Source: Nematocida parisii ERTm1 (Eukaryota; Microsporidia). Taken from it: DNA of 64,000 nucleotides. A program made the translations under genes and the position numbers. The notes under the pieces were generated by a model, which did no database searches, had not been told where the DNA came from, and was given only the letters and a program-made list of their open reading frames with translations. Positions 7,096-14,957 of this stretch are shown here, in pieces. Positions within the stretch are counted from its first letter, which is position 1, and every line of letters starts with the position of its first letter. Location of the stretch: NCBI RefSeq assembly GCF_000250985.1, contig NW_013524649.1:62001-126000 (forward strand). The letters run 5' to 3'.

Positions 7096-10095
7096 TTATA
7101 GTTTTAGAGAAAATACTTGAGAGTGCCCTTGCGGGGGCCTTGCTACTCCAATGAGAGTATCTGCTGTTTCAAATAGCTCAATTCGATGAGTAACTGCCAC
7201 AAACTGTGCATTTATTTCCTGCAGCGACTCTCTAAGGCACGTTATTTTATCTTTGTCTAGTGCAGCATCCAGCTCGTCGAATACATAAAAAAGAGATGGA
7301 TATATTGAATTAATAGAAAGCAGCAATGCCAGCGCAACCATTGTTTTCTCTCCGCCTGATAAGTATTTAGCTTCTCTAAATGTTTTTCCAGTAGGCATGA
7401 CAAATATCTGCACACCTGCTAAGTATGGCTCTAAAGAATTCTCTAGCCCCAAATGTGCCCGCACATGGCCAGATGGGTTTTCTGTGAGCCGTGCATAGTG
7501 CTGGTTTATTAGAGTGTTTATTTTGTCAAATACGTTAAGGAAAAGCGCAGCCCTTTCCTTCCGCACTTTTTGGAACTGCCTCGTTACCTCTGCCAGCACA
7601 TTCTTTTTTTCTTCTGTCTCTTTTTCCAGCTGTGCATATATCTGATGGGTTTCTGCCACAACTCCTTTTTTTGACAAAAAGGACGACACGCTTGTAATTT
7701 CTCTTTCAAGCTTCTCCAAGTCTTCTTCTTCCATGCTGCTTGGCGCCTCCTGAATAGCCTCTTCGGTTATGCCTTCTTCTGCCATATACTGTTCTATCTC
7801 TTCAATCTCATCATCAAGCACAACTATTTGCTCTTTGATCATTTTCAACTCAATCTCTGAGGATGGCTCTATTCTTTTAGATACCTCTAATAACTTGGCC
7901 TCCAGCTCTAATATTTCTTTATTAAGAGCTTCTGTGCTTTCATCCATTTCTTCTGCCACACGAACAGGCACCTTCTCCAATTTATTCAGTGCCTGCCTCA
8001 AGTCATTTAGTCGATTTCTCCAGGACTCCTCCTTCTTTTTTATTTGAGCTGTTTTCTTATTTGCTGAGGAAGAATCAATTACACCCTCCTCCTTGGCATG
8101 CTGTATTATTTTGTAGGGTATTTGTGATTTGGCTACTATTTCATCTATTTGGCCTTTTATCTCTGCTTCTGTCTCTTTTAAGTATCTTTCTGCTTCCTCA
8201 CACCGCTTTTCAAGCTCTATGACCTGCTCGCTTTTTACATAAATTCTCTTTTCTGCCTGTGCGGACTTCTGTGCTCCGCTCTCTGCCTTAATGTCCGTCA
8301 GAAGTGCATCTCTTTTCTCTTCAAGCTCCTTTATTGCGCTTTCATCCCCACGCGATGCAATCTTTCTAACTGATCCATCCTGCGAAATAATTATTCCGTC
8401 CAGAGTAATTACCTTCTCAGCAGCATAAGTTGGTGACCCCTCTCCTAAATATATTAATGCCCTTCCGCATATATAATCAATTAGCACATTTTCCTCATAT
8501 TTTATGTCTTTTGTTATTTTAATTACATCTTGGCACCGAATGTATCCAGCGGGAAGTGAATCCAGCCTAGTCTGTTGGTTTGAAATGTTTTCTTTATCAG
8601 GCCGGCCTGCGCCCCCATATGAATTAAGCCTATTTAATGGCAAAATAGTCACTCTCCCAGCCCCAGACTGCGCCAGTCCATTAAGAATTGGCTGTGCATG
8701 CTTTTCCTGCTCTATGATAATTATGTTTCTTTTTGAGTGTATTAGAGCATTAATTGCAGTTTGATACCTTTCCTCAGTACACGCCACCAAATCACAGACC
8801 CTGCCCACCACCTGTGGAATACTCTCTTTGATTCGTCCAATAAGATATCCCAGTCTTGAGTTATACTCTACATCCTTACTACGAGACATTCTGCAGGATA
8901 GTTCTTTCAACGTCTCCAAAAGTGCCTGGTTCAGATGGGCTAAACGATTACTCATAACTTCTTGACGGTCCATGTCTTTCTGCTCCTTCTCCTTCTGAAT
9001 TAATTCTTTCAGTTCTCTTTTAATCTCATTCACATGTATCTTCATTTGCAAGATGCTTTTTGAGTCTTCCACGCGCTGTATCTGAGAAAGTGTTTGGATG
9101 AGCGCTTCTCTTTGATACTTCTCATTCCATCCTGGGTGTGCAGATGCTATATCTTCCGTGTTTTTAAGGTGCCATAAACAATCTTCTATCTGGGCCGCTG
9201 CTTCTGCTATTTGCTCCTTTATTTTAACTATCCCCTGGGCCCGTACTTCATTGCTTTTAACTATTTCGGCCTCTTCCTCACCTTTTAAGTCTATTCTGTG
9301 CTGCATGCTGCTTTTTATAGCCCGACACTTAATAAGCTGTGTCTGTATATGTGCCATTTCCTTATGTAGTTCCCTTAATTCAGTACTGTTTCCCTTTTCT
9401 TCTATAGATAACAGCCGGCCAACAAGCCCCTGCCGGGTTTCGCGTATTTGTGCCTTCTTTTTCTTTATCTTCGAACTTGCTAGAACTCTTTTTCTTGCCA
9501 TAAGCAATCTGTGCCGTGCGTGCATCTCAGATACTTCTTCGTACGCCTTTGTGGATACTTCAGCTGCCCTTTTTCTCTCCATTAACTCCTGATACTCTTT
9601 TGCAAACTGCTCCTTCTGCTCTTTCAAAAGCTTATATTCCTCTTTGTGCGCATAAGACCCAGATATCTTTTCTATGAATTTTGAAAGCTCCTTTGGCGAT
9701 TTTATGAGTGCTTCATTCTGCGAGATAAGAAAGTTTCTGTGAACTGTCGATATGTTCTGGCTCTCTAAATAAGAAGAATATTCTATAAAAGACACCTTCA
9801 CACCGTCTATGTAGAATGAAGATGAATCATTCGCCATTTCCCTCTTTAAATTTATAATAACACCATTTTTATCACGAAACGCCAGCTCAACTCTTGTGGG
9901 AGGCATGCAGTCCCTAGCAGGAATACTTCCTCTAATTTCCTGCGGGCTTGCACCAAATACAAACAATAGAGCATCTATTAAATTGCTCTTTCCAGCACCA
10001 TTAGGCCCTACAATACATGTAAATGGCGAGAAAGGAATGCTTTCCACCTTTTCATACGTTTTAAATGAGAGTATCTTCATATTAAGAATTGCCAT
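7096..10095 (-). CDS. SMC1: Cohesin ATPase subunit SMC1
   Basis: 999 residues, short for SMC1 (about 1230). Walker A is GPNGAGKS (30-37), followed by NLIDALLFVFG. Two long coiled coils flank a hinge around residues 400-560. The C-terminal head has the ABC signature LSGGEK (912-917), Walker B with FDELD (about 939-943), and a D-loop DAALD. The tail LENSLEPYLAGVQIFVMP before the signature and ADTLIGV near the end are SMC1-specific (SMC1 has NPEEPYLEG and ADALIGI). SMC4 also has LFVFG after Walker A but not this C-terminus. With SMC3 and a kleisin it forms the cohesin ring that holds sister chromatids. M6 (MKILSF) is an alternative start. The loss is mostly in the coiled coils. Confidence 0.82.
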   Translation of the reverse strand: MAILNMKILSFKTYEKVESIPFSPFTCIVGPNGAGKSNLIDALLFVFGASPQEIRGSIPARDCMPPTRVELAFRDKNGVIINLKREMANDSSSFYIDGVKVSFIEYSSYLESQNISTVHRNFLISQNEALIKSPKELSKFIEKISGSYAHKEEYKLLKEQKEQFAKEYQELMERKRAAEVSTKAYEEVSEMHARHRLLMARKRVLASSKIKKKKAQIRETRQGLVGRLLSIEEKGNSTELRELHKEMAHIQTQLIKCRAIKSSMQHRIDLKGEEEAEIVKSNEVRAQGIVKIKEQIAEAAAQIEDCLWHLKNTEDIASAHPGWNEKYQREALIQTLSQIQRVEDSKSILQMKIHVNEIKRELKELIQKEKEQKDMDRQEVMSNRLAHLNQALLETLKELSCRMSRSKDVEYNSRLGYLIGRIKESIPQVVGRVCDLVACTEERYQTAINALIHSKRNIIIIEQEKHAQPILNGLAQSGAGRVTILPLNRLNSYGGAGRPDKENISNQQTRLDSLPAGYIRCQDVIKITKDIKYEENVLIDYICGRALIYLGEGSPTYAAEKVITLDGIIISQDGSVRKIASRGDESAIKELEEKRDALLTDIKAESGAQKSAQAEKRIYVKSEQVIELEKRCEEAERYLKETEAEIKGQIDEIVAKSQIPYKIIQHAKEEGVIDSSSANKKTAQIKKKEESWRNRLNDLRQALNKLEKVPVRVAEEMDESTEALNKEILELEAKLLEVSKRIEPSSEIELKMIKEQIVVLDDEIEEIEQYMAEEGITEEAIQEAPSSMEEEDLEKLEREITSVSSFLSKKGVVAETHQIYAQLEKETEEKKNVLAEVTRQFQKVRKERAALFLNVFDKINTLINQHYARLTENPSGHVRAHLGLENSLEPYLAGVQIFVMPTGKTFREAKYLSGGEKTMVALALLLSINSIYPSLFYVFDELDAALDKDKITCLRESLQEINAQFVAVTHRIELFETADTLIGVARPPQGHSQVFSLKL

Positions 10096-10286
10096 GTAAA
10101 AATAGAAAACAGAAAATATTTATAGAACCTCATTACATGGCTAAGACTGCCCAATACACTGCATTACACCAAATAACCTAACATACAACTATAAAAATGC
10201 TAAATTCGGGTTATACACACAAATAATCTATGTTAATTAGTTTATATACACCTCTAATAGTTTAATAGAATATATCTTGGCTTTAT

Positions 10287-10811
10287 TTAAAGAGAAGCCT
10301 TTTTTGTCAAATTTAAATACAGTCTATCCCTGTCAGACTCAGAAACATATCCTGATAGCCTTTCCTTACAGGGAGCATCTATAACCGACTTTTTATATTT
10401 TTCTATTCCTGCGCTGTCTATTTTAGATTTGTCTAACTTTGCAAACCGGCCTAGTTCGGCTTCTATTGTGATTTTGTCTATGCTTAGCTCGTCTTTAATC
10501 TTTTTTAAGTGATCCCACATTGTGCTGCTAATCATTCGAGAGTAAAACAGAGAATGGATGATTTTAGACTCTTCTTCAATCTCCTCCTCTTTCTCTACAA
10601 GATAAATACTTGCTTTTGCTAGAACTTTATACTGCTCGAGCTGTTCGGCATCTGCTGGCATGTCTAAATATTCTTTTAAGTACTTGTTGTTGTACGATAG
10701 CATATCTATGTCTATCTCCTTTCTGCTTCTTCTAATGTATAAGGCCACGCCCAGAGGAATAAGAAGACCAATTGCAATAAAAGTAAACATTAGCAAAAAT
10801 AATTTACACAT
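10287..10811 (-). CDS. Single-pass membrane protein, possible SEC66 (Sec71) translocon subunit
   Basis: I choose ATG 10809-10811 (MCKLFLLMFTF), giving 174 residues; the upstream extension begins only with TTG and is not credible. Residues 1-23 form one hydrophobic segment, followed by the positive stretch YIRRSRKE, so the C-terminal part should face the cytosol. Blocks such as IIHSLFYSRMISSTMWDHLKKIKDEL (about 84-109) resemble yeast Sec66, an accessory subunit of the Sec62/63 post-translational translocation complex in the ER, which also has a short lumenal N-terminus, one membrane span and a helical cytosolic domain. The similarity was judged by eye and is modest. Otherwise it would be an unknown tail-helical membrane protein. 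Confidence 0.5.
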   Translation of the reverse strand: MCKLFLLMFTFIAIGLLIPLGVALYIRRSRKEIDIDMLSYNNKYLKEYLDMPADAEQLEQYKVLAKASIYLVEKEEEIEEESKIIHSLFYSRMISSTMWDHLKKIKDELSIDKITIEAELGRFAKLDKSKIDSAGIEKYKKSVIDAPCKERLSGYVSESDRDRLYLNLTKKASL

Positions 10812-11116
10812 TGTATTTAAAGTAATCATTATAACCAAAATTAGAGAGAAGAGTTTTTGTGTATTATATAGCCCGAATAAAAATAGATTGGGCATAGAAG
10901 TAGCTGAAAATATGTAAACATGGAAATAAAAGTACACACAATTTTTCGGGTTACTTAGAAAATATTGGCAGCTGCTTAGAAAATTCAAATATGTCTATTA
11001 CAGACATTTTGGGTTATATTTCAGTTTAGTTTAAATACAGAGTTTATACCTCCGAGTGTTAAATTTGGGATGCTAAATGTTATATTCTTGCATACTGCTT
11101 AATCATGGCTCTTTAT
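10812..11116. other. Intergenic region
   Basis: No gene seen. It holds several copies of the recurrent element: AGCCCGAATAA near 10870, TTCGGGTTACTT near 10946 and TTTTGGGTTATAT near 11007. These lie upstream of the SEC66-like gene and probably include its promoter. Confidence 0.45.
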
Positions 11117-12490
11117 TTATTGTGGGGTTAGTAGTAGCTCTATTGCACGGGTTCTCAGAAGAGTCTCACAGTTAAATCCTGGGAGTATTTCTGTAATAAT
11201 TGCGTGTGATTCTAAATAGCTCCCCAGTCGCAAGAAAACAAATGCTCTTGCTATTTCCATTTTAATACTTTGCGATTTAAGTAGGAGAAGATTATCTCCA
11301 ATCTGAAGCAGGCTCTTCTTAAACACAGAGAAAAACTCTCTTTCTTTCATCTTCTGCTCAAAACACAAGCAAAGCACTCTAAGCACGGTTTCTGTTTTCG
11401 CTGAGCACCAGAGGGTCTTGTTGTAATATGAATACTCTAAAAGGTCCATTGCATTGGTAAAGTCTCTTTCTATAAATGCTCTGTGCCCTAGCTCCTCTGC
11501 ACACTTAGGCAAGTACGCATTTGTGCTATTTTCTTTTTCTGTCAGCTGTTTGTATAGCGTCACAGCCTCTAAAATAGGCAGATCTCTTAGCTTCTCTACC
11601 ACTTTGAATTTTTCATAGTTATGGCTGTCTATCGGCCTGTCAATAAACTCCTTGGTAAGGTATGGCCTAGATACATCATCAACTGTACTTCTTAGGAAAT
11701 AATCAATCTCAAGAACGCTTTCCCTAGGAACATCTGTTACATCAGATAGCCCTTCTGCTACTTCCATTAGATCGTAATATACATTTTCCCAGTTGATTTT
11801 ATCTGCATCTAATTCTTGCACATACTTTAACAGATTCCGCATGTACTTTCCTATTCTTGTTCTTAATAGGCTCTGCTCTTCTTCAGCACTCACAAAGTTC
11901 TTTTCTTTTTTGAGCCTGTCTATAATCTCTACGTAGTTTTCCTCTACGCTTTCTTCTATTATGCAACTCAATAAATATAGATTAATTCGGTGCATTTCAA
12001 CATCAGACAGTGTGGATATGCTTTCCATCTCTTTAAGAGCCTCCTTTCTTTTTTGTAGATTCTCAATTAGATACGTTTTTCCTATCTCCTCAATATAGCT
12101 TTTCTTGTGCTTTTTTTCTTCCACCACATTAAGAATCACCTCTACTTCGTTATACTTCTCTAAAAACTTCGTCTTTTTTTGTTTGAAAATTGCTGGTGTG
12201 GACTTGTTCTTCTCTGCCTCTGCAATAAAGTCTACTAAAACCGACGGAAGACCTTTCTTTGTAAAGTGTGCTGAATACTTGGTCAGTTTCTTAAAAAACT
12301 GGTCTACATCCTTTGGCTTTTTAAAAGTGGTTTCTTTGCATAATTTGTCCACTTCTTCATCTTTCTTTTCTTTGTTAGAAATAGTTGGCTTGTCCTCTTC
12401 ACTGTCGTCTGAGAAATTAAGTTGTGCAGCAATTGCGGAATTTACTTTCTTTTGCGGAGCATCCTCCAGTCCAGCAAAGAACTTTGACAT
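11117..12490 (-). CDS. NIP1: eIF3 subunit C (Nip1)-like translation factor, truncated
   Basis: 457 residues. The N-terminus (MSKFFAGLEDAP, then an acidic DDSEEDKP stretch) matches the start of eIF3c, which has an FF motif followed by Ser/Asp/Glu-rich sequence that binds eIF1 and eIF5. Residues 45-130 (KKPKDVDQFFKKLTKYSAHF and onward) are charged and helical, as in eIF3c. The middle and end look like helical repeats (for example AEELGHRAFIERDFTNAMDLL). eIF3c is a core PCI subunit of the eIF3 complex that recruits mRNA and initiator tRNA to the 40S subunit. It is usually 800-900 residues and ends with a PCI/winged-helix domain; here the chain stops before a recognisable PCI winged helix. Identity inferred from the N-terminus; an unrelated helical-repeat protein is possible. 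Confidence 0.55.
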   Translation of the reverse strand: MSKFFAGLEDAPQKKVNSAIAAQLNFSDDSEEDKPTISNKEKKDEEVDKLCKETTFKKPKDVDQFFKKLTKYSAHFTKKGLPSVLVDFIAEAEKNKSTPAIFKQKKTKFLEKYNEVEVILNVVEEKKHKKSYIEEIGKTYLIENLQKRKEALKEMESISTLSDVEMHRINLYLLSCIIEESVEENYVEIIDRLKKEKNFVSAEEEQSLLRTRIGKYMRNLLKYVQELDADKINWENVYYDLMEVAEGLSDVTDVPRESVLEIDYFLRSTVDDVSRPYLTKEFIDRPIDSHNYEKFKVVEKLRDLPILEAVTLYKQLTEKENSTNAYLPKCAEELGHRAFIERDFTNAMDLLEYSYYNKTLWCSAKTETVLRVLCLCFEQKMKEREFFSVFKKSLLQIGDNLLLLKSQSIKMEIARAFVFLRLGSYLESHAIITEILPGFNCETLLRTRAIELLLTPQ

Positions 12491-13183
12491 TTTAATTTTA
12501 AAAGAGAAAGAAAATTAATACTTTCCACCAAGAACTGTCAATTCTCTACTATTAAAAACAAAAATATTTCCATTTCCCTTATAATCATAAAAATCATTGC
12601 ACCTGTATTGTATCTTATAACAAATTTAATTCCGGGTTATATACACTCTTGCTCCATGCTTTTTGAAATCAGTGATGCTACTATAATACTGTACAAATTT
12701 TCAAACTGCCTTGGATTATTATTAATAAGCTGCCATTTCTGCTATAAATTATAAATGTTCAGATTATATTAGTATTACTATAATTAAATGTATCTACTCT
12801 ATTTAGAAATAATTATGTAAATGGCTTGTTATTTACACTCTATAGTATCATGCCATGGTGTATACTTCAAATTTAACTCATTTTAAATAACCCGAAATAG
12901 AACTTGTTTTGTTTCTGGTCAATTTAGGATTGTTTTAATGTACTTTTATCTGGCTGTTTTGGGTTATATATGGCCTCTTATTAATTTTTTATTTCGGGTT
13001 ATATCTCTTTATATGTGGTCTTTTTATTAATAAAATGCATAATAAGATATTTATAAATGTAGTAGTAAATCACACATATATTTTATTGTATTTGGCCCTG
13101 CCTGTGATGTATTCTATAATATAAAGTGTAATTTTAAAGCATTTTCATGCGGTTGGTTTTTATTTTATCTGATTTAATTTCAG
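12491..13183. other. Long A/T-rich intergenic region with C-rich motif copies
   Basis: No supported gene. Copies of the recurrent element lie at 12631-12640 (TCCGGGTTAT), 12889-12898 (AACCCGAAAT), near 12965 (TTGGGTTATAT) and at 12991-13002 (ATTTCGGGTTAT). A 34-codon open stretch on the minus strand (12637-12741) lacks a start codon and may be a decayed coding remnant. Confidence 0.5.
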
Positions 13184-14101
13184 TTATTTTTTCTTTCCTG
13201 ATTTTTGTTTGATCTTTCGAATGTGCACTCCAAACCTAGCCATTGCCATGCCAATAACTCCTCTGGGAAAGGCACATGCAAAAAGATTCAGAAGAGCATG
13301 TGGGAAATATGGATACGTTATAGCACATGTACCAAATGCATGAACACAGCACTTTCCATACAGATCAGCAGATGGCACAAATAAATTTGGTTTCTTTGCT
13401 CCGGATAACTTGGAGCACACTAACCCAGTCATAAATACTTCTGCATGATATCCAGGAAGTTCTGTTGAAATTGACTCAGACCATACTTGCAGGAATGCCT
13501 TTGTTCCTGCATATATCTGCTGGAATGGGCTGGGGATAGATCCCAGCATAGAGCCTGTTGTTAGAATGTATTTTTTATCCTTGGGTGACTTATCCCATGA
13601 AATATACTCCTGTGTTAGCCTTACTGTATTTGTAATGTTTACTTTAATTATCCGGTCTATGCTTTTAAAGGTGTGCTCCATGAATGCAGTGGGTCCAGAC
13701 TCGGCCACCCCAACATTATTTACAAGTATGTGCGGGCTGTACTCCTTAACCTCTGCAAGAGATGCTGCAAAGTCTATTTCGTTCTCAAAGTCTATCTGCA
13801 CTGTTTTGGTTTTTACCTTTTTAGAAAGCTCCTCTTCCACTTTGTCTAATTTTTCCTGTGTCCGACTGATTAGAATTAGGTTTATTCCATTATTTGCCAT
13901 TTCTCGGGCTATTCCCAGACCTATCCCATCTGTGCACCCAGTAATAATTGCCCACTTTCCAGATAGCTCTTTAAGAAGTGACCTGTTACGCAGCCTTCTA
14001 ATAAAATACGCACATATTTCCATAAAGAGAGCAAAGAAAGTATTTCCTGCTGCAACAAATAGCACAGCACCTCCTATGCACTTAAGAGAGAGAGTCAACA
14101 T
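13184..14101 (-). CDS. IFA38: Very-long-chain 3-ketoacyl-CoA reductase (17-beta-HSD12/Ifa38-type SDR)
   Basis: 305 residues. A hydrophobic N-terminal segment (about 5-30) anchors it in a membrane. The short-chain dehydrogenase core has the NADP-binding motif TGCTDGIG (about 54-61), the NNVG motif, a catalytic serine in TTGSMLGS, and the YAGTK active-site pair (YxxxK) near residue 197. The order of motifs and the N-terminal anchor fit the ER 3-ketoacyl-CoA reductase of the fatty-acid elongation cycle (yeast Ybr159w/Ifa38). The C-terminus ends in lysines (SGKKK), reminiscent of ER retrieval but not a strict KKxx signal. SDR family certain; substrate inferred from architecture. Confidence 0.75.
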   Translation of the reverse strand: MLTLSLKCIGGAVLFVAAGNTFFALFMEICAYFIRRLRNRSLLKELSGKWAIITGCTDGIGLGIAREMANNGINLILISRTQEKLDKVEEELSKKVKTKTVQIDFENEIDFAASLAEVKEYSPHILVNNVGVAESGPTAFMEHTFKSIDRIIKVNITNTVRLTQEYISWDKSPKDKKYILTTGSMLGSIPSPFQQIYAGTKAFLQVWSESISTELPGYHAEVFMTGLVCSKLSGAKKPNLFVPSADLYGKCCVHAFGTCAITYPYFPHALLNLFACAFPRGVIGMAMARFGVHIRKIKQKSGKKK

Positions 14102-14957
14102 AAAGAAAAAAAGAAAGACAATTAAATATTCAATATACCCCGAAATTGGCCTAATTACATATATTCTAAATATAATATACTACATATAAAGATATATACT
14201 AAATTCTACTAAATTAGTCTATTTATACTGTAAATCATCTTTTATTTACTGAGTTAGTCAAATAATAAATTGCACAAAAATAAGAGTATACCAAGTAAAT
14301 TGAATAAAATATAAATTTATGTTTACCTTTCCAATTATACATAAATTTAGTTGATATTTAATACCATCACAGTAAGTCATTGCTGTATAATTACAATTTT
14401 TAAGTACCGATCTGTATATATCATATATATAGCACAGACAAAACCACATCCCATATTAAATAATATTTAAGTGTGGTTTGAACTAAGCCTGAACATATCT
14501 TAAACATTTTGTTATTTTATAGCATTTAGGATATTAAAGCATTTCAATCTTCTGTGCTTATATTATAATTAAGGCGTTTTTGTAGTATAGCCTGAAATTC
14601 TTGTGTACATTTTCATTTCCGGCTTTTTATTAAAAATCCTTTAGAGCTCTTGTTCTTGAATAAAATGTGTACACATTGAATTTGTATAAAAAAGAAAGTT
14701 CATGTTTATATTCTGCCACAGTAATAAATAAAAATAGAGCAATAAGTAATAGCACAAAATTACTACAAATCAATTCAAAACACAAAGAGACAACGTCTGG
14801 ATATATACAAACACAGAAGAAGAAAATAAAGGAAAAACATTGCAAATAGTCTGAAATAATTACACAACCCGAAATTTCAGTTATAAATATTCTGTATACA
14901 TTCTTTAAAAGCCTATTTTTATTTATTTAGAGTATAGTTCAACCAAATAAACACATG
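14102..14957. other. Long intergenic region
   Basis: No supported gene. CCCCGAAATT near 14139 lies about 40 bp upstream of the ketoacyl-CoA reductase start. AACCCGAAAT is at 14866-14875. A 71-codon hydrophobic frame on the minus strand (14630-14845) is compositionally like random AT-rich DNA and is not called. Confidence 0.45.

Noticed and set aside
10812-10988. N-terminal extension of the SEC66-like protein
   Set aside because: Begins with TTG and adds unrelated hydrophobic sequence; the ATG at 10811 gives the expected topology.
12637-12741. 34-codon open stretch on the minus strand ending SKSMEQECI
   Set aside because: Lacks a start codon and is too short to tell a relic from chance.
14630-14845. 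71-codon hydrophobic frame on the minus strand
   Set aside because: Dominated by Phe, Leu, Cys and Tyr codons as expected from T-rich DNA; no motif, no promoter pattern, no support from neighbours.
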